Both the position numbers and the translations under genes were made by a program. Source: CAVQCJ01 sp963849365 (lineage in GTDB: Bacteria > Actinomycetota > Actinomycetes > Prado026). From it: a stretch of 64,000 nucleotides of DNA. Each line of letters opens with the position of its first letter. Within the stretch, counting starts at the first letter, position 1. Positions 50,014 through 56,844 of the stretch are shown piece after piece. The stretch is from the NCBI GenBank assembly GCA_963849365.1, contig CAWKHA010000004.1, positions 1,302,001 through 1,366,000 on the forward strand, in the 5' to 3' direction. A model generated the notes under the pieces. It was given only the letters and a program-made list of their open reading frames with translations, searched no databases and was not told the DNA's origin.

Positions 50014-51399
50014 GCGCCGCGTGATCGGGGCGAGCGCCACGAGCGCGGCCGCCAGGTCGGCGACCTCGACGGTCCGAACGCCGGCCGGCGCCCGTCCGGA
50101 GTCCGGTGGCACCAGGGCGCGGGAGAAGCCGAGCCGGGCCGCCTCGGCGAGCCGCCGCTCCACGCCCGGCACTCGGCGCACCTCGCCTGCCAGCCCGACT
50201 TCGCCGACCACGACCGTGCCCAGCGGCAACGGCAGCTCGCGCGCGGACGAGGCGACCGCCAGCGCCAGCGCGAGGTCGACGCCCGGGTCGGTCAGCCGCA
50301 CACCGCCGACGGTGGCGACGTACACCTCGGACTGCGCCAGCCGCAGGCCGCCGCGCTTGTCCAGCACGGCCAGGATCATCGCCACCCGGGCGCTGTCCAG
50401 GCCCGAGGTCGCCCGGCGCGGTGAGGCGATGTCCCGGCCGGTCACCAGCGCCTGCACCTCCGACACCAGCGGCCGGCGGCCCTCCAGCGTCACGGTCACG
50501 CAGGTGCCCACGGCCGGGCCGGTGCCGTGCGAGAGGAACAGGCCGCTGGGGTCGGGCAGGCCGGTGATCCCGTTGTCGTCGAGGTCGAAGCAGCCCACCT
50601 CGTCGGAGGGCCCGTACCGGTTCTTGGTCGCCCGTACCAGCCGAAGCCTGGAGTGCCGTTCACCCTCGAACTGGAGCACGACGTCGACCAGGTGCTCGAG
50701 CACGCGCGGTCCGGCGATCGAGCCGTCCTTGGTCACGTGCCCCACGAGCAGAGTCGCGATGCCTCGAGCCTTCGCGACGTGGATCAGGGCGTCGGCGACG
50801 GCGCGGACCTGCGTGACGCCTCCCGGCGCGCCGTCGACCTCGGCGGTCGACACGGTCTGCACGGAGTCGACGACGAGGAGGTCGGGAGCGACGGCGTCGA
50901 CATGGCCCAGCACCGCGCCCAGGTCGGTCTCGGCGGCGAGGTACAGCGCCGGGTCGACCGCGCCGATGCGTCCGGCGCGCAGCCGCACCTGGGCGACCGA
51001 CTCCTCGCCGGTGACGTACAGCGCCCGGCGCCCGGCACGGCCTGCCTGCGCGGCCACCTCGAGCAGCAGGGTCGACTTGCCCACCCCCGGTTCGCCGGCC
51101 AGCAGCACGACCGCACCCGGGACCAGCCCGCCGCCGAGGACTCGGTCGAGCTCGGGGACCCCGGTGCCGCGGGCCGTGGCCGCTGCGACGTCGATCTCAC
51201 CGATGGGCCGCGCGGCGACAGTCACCGGACCGGCCGGCACCTGACGCAGCCGTGGACCGCCGGCTCCGACCGCTTCGACGCTGCCCCAGGCCTGGCACTC
51301 ACCGCACCGGCCCACCCACTTGACGGCGGTCCAGCCGCACTCCGAGCAGCGGAAGGCGGCCTTGGCCGTGCCGGCGGACCGAGCCGCCTTGTTCACCAT
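50011..51399 (-). CDS. radA: DNA repair protein RadA (Sms)
   Basis: Hexameric ATPase that extends D-loops during recombination. The 462-residue product has the four-Cys zinc finger (Cys18, Cys21, Cys32, Cys35), Walker A GEPGVGKS (102-109), the RadA-specific KNRYG motif, and a Lon-like C-terminal domain. The ATG at 51399 is preceded by a TACGCT box seven nt away, so it is preferred over GTG/ATG codons up to 51432. It precedes disA, the usual actinobacterial order. Confidence 0.96.
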   Translation of the reverse strand: MVNKAARSAGTAKAAFRCSECGWTAVKWVGRCGECQAWGSVEAVGAGGPRLRQVPAGPVTVAARPIGEIDVAAATARGTGVPELDRVLGGGLVPGAVVLLAGEPGVGKSTLLLEVAAQAGRAGRRALYVTGEESVAQVRLRAGRIGAVDPALYLAAETDLGAVLGHVDAVAPDLLVVDSVQTVSTAEVDGAPGGVTQVRAVADALIHVAKARGIATLLVGHVTKDGSIAGPRVLEHLVDVVLQFEGERHSRLRLVRATKNRYGPSDEVGCFDLDDNGITGLPDPSGLFLSHGTGPAVGTCVTVTLEGRRPLVSEVQALVTGRDIASPRRATSGLDSARVAMILAVLDKRGGLRLAQSEVYVATVGGVRLTDPGVDLALALAVASSARELPLPLGTVVVGEVGLAGEVRRVPGVERRLAEAARLGFSRALVPPDSGRAPAGVRTVEVADLAAALVALAPITRR

Positions 51400-51406
51400 G
51401 TCGCGG

Positions 51407-51412
51407 AGCGTA
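51407..51412 (-). promoter_or_regulatory. -10 box of a leaderless promoter for radA
   Basis: On the minus strand TACGCT ends 7 nt before the radA ATG at 51399. Confidence 0.5.
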
Positions 51413-51475
51413 GGCAGCCCACCCGACAGCACCGCTCAGGCGCGCGGACCGAGCCCCCTGCCCGCCGGCCGTTCG

Positions 51476-51539
51476 CGTTGATCTCGAGCGCAACAGCGCC
51501 CGTGCCGGCGTGTCGGCGGCGAGCTGCGCGAGATCAACG
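51476..51539. terminator. Inverted repeat, 11-bp perfect arms extendable to 15 bp
   Basis: CGTTGATCTCG (51476-51486) and CGAGATCAACG (51529-51539) are exact reverse complements; allowing a 2-nt bulge the stem extends through GCGCA. It lies between the Cys-rich protein gene and radA, both on the minus strand, and the stop codon of the upstream gene (51534-51536) is in the right arm. Likely terminator. Confidence 0.6.
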
Positions 51540-52292
51540 GGGCGGGCGCGGGTCGGCGGGGTGTGGCGCGACCACGCCGGGTCCGCGCCGCCCCACCGCC
51601 GCCAGCCGCACCTCGCACAGCCGGGCCAGCTCGTCGTACGCCGGCTGGCCCATGAGCTCGACCAGCTCGGTGCGGTTGGACAGGTAGACCGGCTCGCGGC
51701 CGACGTGCGCCTCGGTGTTGCCCGAGCAGTACCAGTCCAGGTCGTGGCCGCCGGCGCCCCAGCCGCGCCGGTCGTACTCGGCGATCGACACGACCAGCAC
51801 CTCGGAGCCGTCGGTCCGCGTGACCCGGTCGTACGTCCGCCGGATGGGCAGCTGCCAGCACACGTCGGGCTTGGTCTGCACGGGGTGCCGCCCGGTCCGC
51901 AGCGCGAGCGCGTGCAGCGAGCAGCCGGCACCGCCGGCGAAGCCGGGGCGGTTCAGGAAGACGCACGCGCCGTCGACGACGCGAGTCTTGCGCGCGCCTT
52001 CGTCGTCGGTCTCGACCAGCTTCTTCGTGCCGTGGTACTGCCAGGTCTCCGCCGTGAGCTCGCGGGCGAGCTTGACCGTGCGCTTCTCGTCCTTCTTGTC
52101 GGCGAAGTGAGCGCCCAGGGTGCAGCACCCGTCGTCGGGACGCTCGGAGAAGATGCCCGCGCAACCGGACCCGAAGATGCAGGTCCAGCGGGACGTCAGC
52201 CAGGTCAGGTCGCAGCGGAAGACCTGGGCGTGGTCCGCGGGGTCGGGGAACTCCACCCACGCCCGGGGGAAGTCGAGGTCCACTTCTGGCAC
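51534..52292 (-). CDS. Conserved Cys-rich protein of unknown function
   Basis: The 252-residue product has a Cys-rich N-terminal part: Cys27, Cys38, Cys44 and the pair Cys56-Cys57 (DGCCTLGAHF), and further Cys in GAGCSLHALAL, KPDVCWQLP and DWYCSGN. The spacing recalls YkgJ/DUF3109-type putative metal-binding families, which I propose without certainty; function unknown. A leaderless promoter places the start at GTG 52292 (MPEVDLDFPRAWVEF); the open frame to 52493 is a shadow of ppx. Divergent from ppx with 41 bp between the starts. Confidence 0.7.
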   Translation of the reverse strand: MPEVDLDFPRAWVEFPDPADHAQVFRCDLTWLTSRWTCIFGSGCAGIFSERPDDGCCTLGAHFADKKDEKRTVKLARELTAETWQYHGTKKLVETDDEGARKTRVVDGACVFLNRPGFAGGAGCSLHALALRTGRHPVQTKPDVCWQLPIRRTYDRVTRTDGSEVLVVSIAEYDRRGWGAGGHDLDWYCSGNTEAHVGREPVYLSNRTELVELMGQPAYDELARLCEVRLAAVGRRGPGVVAPHPADPRPPR

Positions 52293-52298
52293 CGGGTC

Positions 52299-52304
52299 AG
52301 CGTA
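52299..52304 (-). promoter_or_regulatory. -10 box of a leaderless promoter for the Cys-rich protein gene
   Basis: On the minus strand TACGCT ends 6 nt before the GTG at 52292. It is 17 bp from the oppositely oriented ppx -10 box, so RNA polymerase could not use both at once. Confidence 0.5.
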
Positions 52305-52321
52305 CGGGCCCCTCATGCGGA

Positions 52322-52327
52322 TAGCGT
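52322..52327 (+). promoter_or_regulatory. -10 box of a leaderless promoter for ppx
   Basis: TAGCGT ends 6 nt before the ATG at 52334. Confidence 0.5.
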
Positions 52328-52333
52328 CACGGC

Positions 52334-53293
52334 ATGCGCCTCGGGGTTCTCGACGTCGGGTCGAACACCGTGCACCTGCTCGTCGTCGACGCGCATGCCG
52401 GCGCACCGCCGGTGCCCGCCTTCTCCGACAAGACCGAGATGCGCCTGGCCGAGCTGCTGGACCGGTCGGGGCGGATCGGCACCGCGGGCGCACGCCAGCT
52501 CGCCGACTACGTGCGCGACGCCGCGGCCATGGCCGAGGACAAGGGCGTCGAGGAGATGCTCGCCTTCGCGACGTCGGCGATCAGGGACGCGCCGAACGGC
52601 GAAGAGGTGCTGAACCGGATCCGTGCCGTGGCAGGTGCCGACCTGCAGGTGCTCTCCGGCGAGGACGAGGCGCGGCTGACCTTCTTCGCCGTACGACGCT
52701 GGTACGGATGGTCCTCCGGGCGCCTGCTCGTGCTCGACATCGGCGGCGGGTCGCTGGAGGTCGCCACCGGTTCGGACGAGGAGCCGGACGCGGCCAACTC
52801 GCTCCCGCTCGGCGCCGGCCGGCTGACCCGCGAGATGCTGCCCGGCGACCCGCCGGCGGCTGCAGACGTCAAGGCCCTGCGCAAGCACGTACGCGCCGTG
52901 TTCGCCCGGGACCTGGGCCGGGTGATCCGGGTCGGGGCCCCCGACCGGGTGGTCGGCACGTCCAAGACGTTCCGCTCGCTGGCGCGGATGGCCGGGGCGG
53001 CACCGTCCGAGCAGGGGCCCTACGTGCGGCGCCAGCTGCGGCACCCGGACTTGCTGCAATGGGTGCCGAAGCTGGCCGAGATGAGCACCGCTGAGCGGGC
53101 TGAGCTGCCCGGCGTCTCGCCCGGCCGCGCCCGGCAGCTGCTCGCCGGTGCGGTGGTCGCGGACGCGGCGATGGACCTGCTGGGCGTCAGCGAGCTGGAC
53201 ATCTGCCCGTGGGCCTTGCGCGAAGGCGTCATCCTGCGCCGGCTGGACCAGCTCGCCACCGAGGGCGGCGGAGGGGTCGCGCGGCGCCCGTAG
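52334..53293 (+). CDS. ppx: Exopolyphosphatase / guanosine pentaphosphate phosphohydrolase family
   Basis: The 319-residue Ppx/GppA protein has the ASKHA phosphate loops LDVGSNTVHLLVVD at the N-terminus and VLDIGGGSLEVATG mid-protein, with SGEDEARLTFFAV between them. It is the short actinobacterial form without C-terminal HD domain; such proteins (e.g. Ppx1 of mycobacteria) cleave polyphosphate or have weak pppGpp activity. Start fixed by the leaderless -10 box. The isomerase gene follows with its own -10 box formed at the ppx stop. Confidence 0.88.
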   Translation: MRLGVLDVGSNTVHLLVVDAHAGAPPVPAFSDKTEMRLAELLDRSGRIGTAGARQLADYVRDAAAMAEDKGVEEMLAFATSAIRDAPNGEEVLNRIRAVAGADLQVLSGEDEARLTFFAVRRWYGWSSGRLLVLDIGGGSLEVATGSDEEPDAANSLPLGAGRLTREMLPGDPPAAADVKALRKHVRAVFARDLGRVIRVGAPDRVVGTSKTFRSLARMAGAAPSEQGPYVRRQLRHPDLLQWVPKLAEMSTAERAELPGVSPGRARQLLAGAVVADAAMDLLGVSELDICPWALREGVILRRLDQLATEGGGGVARRP

Positions 53294-53296
53294 GCT
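53291..53296 (+). promoter_or_regulatory. -10 box of a leaderless promoter for the isomerase gene
   Basis: TAGGCT contains the TAG stop of ppx and ends 6 nt before the GTG at 53303. Confidence 0.4.
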
Positions 53297-53302
53297 GGAC
53301 GC

Positions 53303-54151
53303 GTGGCCCCAGCCGACGCTCCCCGGACCAAGAGCGACCCCGCGGACGCCGTGCGGGTCCCCGCCGCCCGGGTCGCGCTGTCGACCGCGTCGACCTATCC
53401 GGAGAACACGACCGCGGCCTTCGAGCTGGCGGCCAGGCTCGGCTACGACGGCCTGGAGCTCATGGTCGGGACCGACCCGGTAAGCCAGGAGGTCGAAGCC
53501 GTACGCCGGCTGGTCGACCACTACGGCGTGCCGGTCCTGGCCATCCACTCGCCGTGCCTGCTGATCACCCAGCGCGTGTGGACCACAGACCCGTGGGTCA
53601 AGCTGCAGCGCTCGGCGGCGGCGGCGGCGGCGCTGGGCGCGTCCACCGTCGTCGTGCACCCGCCGTTCCGTTGGCAGCGCGACTACGCGAAGACGTTCGT
53701 CGGCGGGCTGGACCGGATGCACGACGAGACCGACGTGGTCTTCGCGGTGGAGAACATGTACCCCTGGCGGGCCGCCGGCCGTGAGGCCGCGGCGTACTCG
53801 CCGGGATGGGACCCGCTGGACGAGGACTACCCGCACGTGACCCTGGACCTGTCGCACACCGCCGTCTCGGGCAGCGACCCGTTGGCCATGGCGGCCGCCC
53901 TCGGCGACCGGCTCGCGCATCTGCACCTGGCCGACGGATCCGGCTCGAACCGCGACGAGCACCTCGTCCCCGGCCGCGGCGGACAGCCCTGCACGGACGT
54001 GCTCGAGCTGCTGGCACGGCGCGGCTTCGCCGGGACCGTGGTGCTCGAGGTGTCGACCCGCCGTGCCGCGAACCGCGCCGAGCGCGAGGCGGACCTCGCG
54101 GAGGCGCTCGCCTTCGCCCGCCTCAACCTCGTCGCCGCCGCGACGCCCTAG
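53303..54151 (+). CDS. Sugar phosphate isomerase/epimerase-like TIM barrel (AP endonuclease family 2)
   Basis: The 282-residue product is a xylose-isomerase-like TIM barrel. Likely metal ligands are in FAVENMYPW (Glu), VTLDLSHTAVSG (Asp, His), LAHLHLADGSG (His) and VVLEVST (Glu), the pattern of this superfamily. Reaction unknown; members include hydroxypyruvate isomerase and inosose dehydratase relatives. No sugar genes are next to it. It is conserved beside ppx in actinobacteria, as I recall. Confidence 0.82.
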   Translation: MAPADAPRTKSDPADAVRVPAARVALSTASTYPENTTAAFELAARLGYDGLELMVGTDPVSQEVEAVRRLVDHYGVPVLAIHSPCLLITQRVWTTDPWVKLQRSAAAAAALGASTVVVHPPFRWQRDYAKTFVGGLDRMHDETDVVFAVENMYPWRAAGREAAAYSPGWDPLDEDYPHVTLDLSHTAVSGSDPLAMAAALGDRLAHLHLADGSGSNRDEHLVPGRGGQPCTDVLELLARRGFAGTVVLEVSTRRAANRAEREADLAEALAFARLNLVAAATP

Positions 54152-54180
54152 CCGGCTGGCCTGGTCCCCCGCCCGGCCGC

Positions 54181-54250
54181 GTTTCACTCCCGCCGTGGTC
54201 GTGGTCGACCCCGCCCGCGGTGTGATGTACAGCCACAGCGGGAGTGAAAC
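54181..54250. repeat. Inverted repeat flanking the AbiEi-like gene, left (GTTTCAC family)
   Basis: GTTTCACTCCCGC (54181-54193) pairs with its exact reverse complement (54238-54250); the stem extends to 18 bp with one mismatch (54181-54198 with 54233-54250). Loop about 34 nt. The outer GTTTCAC-CCCG pattern recurs in the repeat at 55236-55309. Confidence 0.8.
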
Positions 54251-54317
54251 CGGGTCCGGGCACCGGGCTGTGGACGGCGCGAACGGCTGGTCCCGCCCGT
54301 CGGGCACCCTGCCGGGC

Positions 54318-55217
54318 GTGCAACCACAGCTCGCTTCCCTGGCCCTGCGGCGCGGCGGGGTGTTCACCCGGGCCGACGCCATCGCCGCGGGCTACACGCC
54401 CGGCGAAGTGAGGTCCAGGCTCGACCGCGGTACGTGGGTGCGTCTGCGGCGCGGCATCTACGCCCTCACAGCGTTGCCGGGCGAGGACCGCAGGCTCATG
54501 GCGGCGGCTCTCGCAGCCTTGCCGGCTTCGGCTGCGCTTTCGCACAGCTCTGCGGCACAGCTGCACGGGTTGCCCCTGATCGGCCCGCCACCTGCCACGG
54601 TCGAGGTCACCGTCCCCGGCGCTGCCGCCAGGACCCGGCGCGGGTTGACCGTCCACGGTCGCGGGTTGCCTGCGGACCAGGTCGGCTGCGTGGACGGTCT
54701 GCGGACGACCGACCACGTACGCACGGCGCTCGACCTGGCTCGTTCGCTCCCGTATCCGAACGCGGTCGCCGTCGTGGACGCGGCGCTCCGGGCTCGTCCG
54801 GACTCCCGGGACCGGCTCGTCGGCCTTGCCGACGACGGCGTAGGCCCGAGGAGCGCTCGGGCCCGTCGGGTCGTCGAGTTCGCCGACGGCGACGCCGAGA
54901 GCGCGGGCGAGAGCCTGTCCAGGGTGGCCCTCGCCAGTCACGGTCTGCCCGCACCGAGCCTGCAGGCCTGGGTGCGGGACGGCGCCGGGCCGATCGGCCG
55001 GGTCGACTTCCTGTGGGCTGCCGAGCGAACCGTCGGAGAGTTCGACGGCCGCATGAAGTACCAGCGCCCCGACGACCTCTGGGCGGAGAAGCGACGCGAG
55101 GACGGCCTGCGGGTCCTGGGTTTCGAGGTGGTCCGCTGGGTGTGGACCGACGTGGTCGGCGACTTCTCGCCCGTCGCCCGGCGCATCCGGGCCGCCTTCG
55201 CCCGCGCCGCCCGGTGA
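54318..55217 (+). CDS. Orphan AbiEi-like/DUF559-like protein (HTH antitoxin-type domain plus endonuclease-like fold)
   Basis: The 299-residue product starts with an AbiEi_4-type winged helix (LASLALRRGGVFTRADAIAAGYTPGEVRSRL, GTWVRLRRGIYAL) as in type IV antitoxins. The C-terminal part (about 225-295) resembles DUF559/Vsr-like nucleases: GRVDFLWAAERTVGEFDGRMKY followed by EKRREDGLRVLGFEVVRWVW. No AbiEii nucleotidyltransferase toxin is nearby, so it is an orphan. Start is uncertain: GTG 54318 gives the family N-terminus; GTG 54270 is in frame upstream. Flanked on both sides by similar inverted repeats. Confidence 0.72.
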   Translation: MQPQLASLALRRGGVFTRADAIAAGYTPGEVRSRLDRGTWVRLRRGIYALTALPGEDRRLMAAALAALPASAALSHSSAAQLHGLPLIGPPPATVEVTVPGAAARTRRGLTVHGRGLPADQVGCVDGLRTTDHVRTALDLARSLPYPNAVAVVDAALRARPDSRDRLVGLADDGVGPRSARARRVVEFADGDAESAGESLSRVALASHGLPAPSLQAWVRDGAGPIGRVDFLWAAERTVGEFDGRMKYQRPDDLWAEKRREDGLRVLGFEVVRWVWTDVVGDFSPVARRIRAAFARAAR

Positions 55218-55235
55218 CCCGCGACCCGCAAGGCC

Positions 55236-55309
55236 CCGTTTCACACCCGGTGTAGGCGCGACTGGCTCCGTACACGGCGACATTCACCCCCACACCGGGT
55301 GTGAAACGG
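55236..55309. repeat. Inverted repeat flanking the AbiEi-like gene, right (GTTTCAC family)
   Basis: CCGTTTCACACCCGGTGT (55236-55253) and its exact reverse complement (55292-55309) form 18-bp perfect arms with a 38-nt loop. The arm shares GTTTCAC-x-CCCG with the left repeat, and total lengths are similar (74 and 70 bp). The ABC ATPase gene starts 14 bp further on. Confidence 0.85.
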
Positions 55310-55322
55310 CAGAGTGGGCGGC

Positions 55323-56084
55323 GTGAGCAGCACCCCAGCCGTCCGGGTCGACGGCCTGACCGTGTCGCGCGGGGGCCGCGCCGTCGTCCGCGGCGCGACG
55401 TTCCGGCTCGAGGCGGGCTCGCTCACCGGGTTGCTGGGGCCCAGCGGATGCGGCAAGACCACGCTGATGCGCGCGATCGTGGGCGTGCAGGCCAGGGTGA
55501 CGGGGACGTGCGACGTGCTCGGGCTGCCGGCGGGATCGCCGCCGCTGCGGCAGCAGGTGGGCTACGTGACCCAGGCGCCGGCCGTGTACCCCGACCTCAG
55601 CGTCCGCGAGAACCTGGCCTACTTCGCGGTCATCGTGGGCGCCGCCGGTACCGACGTGGACCGGGTGCTCGACGTGGTCGCCCTGCGCGAGCGGGCGGAC
55701 CAGGAGGCCGGGAGCCTGTCCGGCGGCGAGCTCAGCCGTGTCTCGCTGGCCACGGCGCTGCTCGGGTCACCGCGACTGCTCGTCCTGGACGAGCCGACGG
55801 TCGGCCTGGACCCGGTGCTGCGCCGCGACCTGTGGGCGATGTTCGCGCACCTGGCCCGCGCCGGAGCCGCCCTGCTGGTGTCGTCGCACGTGATGGACGA
55901 GGCGTCCCGCTGCGACCGGCTGCTGCTCATGCGGGACGGCGAGATCGTCGCGGACGACACCGAGGCCGGGCTGATCGCGCGGACCGGTGCCGAGGACGTC
56001 GAGGGTGCGTTCCTGGCGATCGTCGAGGACGGCACGGTCGGGGACGGCACGGTCGGGGACGGCACGGTCAGGGACGCCGGATGA
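55323..56084 (+). CDS. ABC-2 exporter ATP-binding protein
   Basis: The 253-residue ATPase has Walker A LGPSGCGKTTL, Q-loop YVTQAPAVYP, signature LSGGELSRVSLATAL (LSGGE instead of LSGGQ), Walker B LLVLDEPTVGLDP and H-loop SSHVMDEASRCD. It pairs with the ABC-2 permease downstream as a drug or lipid exporter (family inference). The C-terminal 15 residues come from a 15-bp tandem repeat. Start GTG 55323; GTG 55314 also in frame. Overlaps the permease ATG by 4 bp. Confidence 0.9.
   Translation: MSSTPAVRVDGLTVSRGGRAVVRGATFRLEAGSLTGLLGPSGCGKTTLMRAIVGVQARVTGTCDVLGLPAGSPPLRQQVGYVTQAPAVYPDLSVRENLAYFAVIVGAAGTDVDRVLDVVALRERADQEAGSLSGGELSRVSLATALLGSPRLLVLDEPTVGLDPVLRRDLWAMFAHLARAGAALLVSSHVMDEASRCDRLLLMRDGEIVADDTEAGLIARTGAEDVEGAFLAIVEDGTVGDGTVGDGTVRDAG
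56028..56072 (+). repeat. 15-bp tandem repeat, 3 copies, in the ABC ATPase C-terminus
   Basis: Three units of GACGGCACGGTCGGG (last with one change) encode DGTVG repeats at the end of the ATPase. Confidence 0.9.
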
Positions 56085-56818
56085 ACCCGCGCATCCTGTT
56101 CGCGACCACGCTCCGGGTCCTGCAGCAGCTGCGGCACGACCCGCGCACCGTCGCGCTGATCCTGGCCGTGCCCACCGTGATCCTCGCGCTGCTGGCCTGG
56201 ATCCTGAGCGAGACGCCGGGCGCCTTCGACCACTGGGGTGCGCTGCTGCTGGGGATCTTCCCGCTCACCGTGATGTTCCTGATCACCTCGGTCGCCACCT
56301 TGCGCGAGCGGTCCGGTGGGACGCTGGAGCGGCTGCTCGCCCTGCCGATGGGCAAGGCCGACTTCCTGCTCGGCTACGGCGTGGGTTTCGGGCTGGCAGC
56401 CACGGTCCAGGCCGTCGTGGTCAGCCTGGTGGCCTTCGGCCTGCTGGGGCTGGACGTGGCCGGTCCGGTCTGGGCGGTGACGGTCGTCGCCGTGCTGGTC
56501 GCGGTGCTCGGCAGCAGCCTCGGGCTCTTCGTCAGCGCGTTCGCGAGCACCGAGTTCCAGGCGGTGCAGTTCATGCCGGCGGTGATCATCCCGCAGCTGC
56601 TGCTGTGCGGGCTGATCGCGCCGCGCGACACCCTGCCGCCCGCGCTCGAGCTGGTGTCGGACGTGCTGCCGCTGTCGTACGCGGTCGACGCCATGAAGCA
56701 GCTCACGATCAGCGTGACCCTGACCGCCGAGTTCTGGCGCGACGTCGCGATCGTGGCCTGCTTCGTGGTGGGCGCGCTGGTGCTGGGCTCGGCGACGCTG
56801 CGGCGCAGGACCCCGTGA
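56081..56818 (+). CDS. ABC-2 type exporter permease
   Basis: The 245-residue product has six hydrophobic segments and the ABC-2 pattern: TTLRVLQQLRHDPRTVALILAVPTVILALL at the start, RERSGGTLERLLALPMGKADFLLGY in the middle, and LPPALELVSDVLPLSYAVDAMKQL before the last helix. DrrB/NodJ-like exporters have this layout. Substrate unknown. It is translationally coupled to the ATPase (ATGA). Confidence 0.9.
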   Translation: MNPRILFATTLRVLQQLRHDPRTVALILAVPTVILALLAWILSETPGAFDHWGALLLGIFPLTVMFLITSVATLRERSGGTLERLLALPMGKADFLLGYGVGFGLAATVQAVVVSLVAFGLLGLDVAGPVWAVTVVAVLVAVLGSSLGLFVSAFASTEFQAVQFMPAVIIPQLLLCGLIAPRDTLPPALELVSDVLPLSYAVDAMKQLTISVTLTAEFWRDVAIVACFVVGALVLGSATLRRRTP

Positions 56819-56832
56819 GCCGGCGGACGCCG

Positions 56833-56838
56833 TAGCCT
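56833..56838 (+). promoter_or_regulatory. -10 box of a leaderless promoter for the proline dehydrogenase gene
   Basis: TAGCCT ends 6 nt before the GTG at 56845; this favours 56845 over the overlapping in-frame GTG at 56839. Confidence 0.45.
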
Positions 56839-56844
56839 GTGGGC

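Noticed and set aside
54181..55309. Insertion sequence or integron cassette
   Set aside because: No transposase or integrase, no clear target-site duplication; only the palindromes and an orphan AbiEi-like gene, so no mobile-element call was made.
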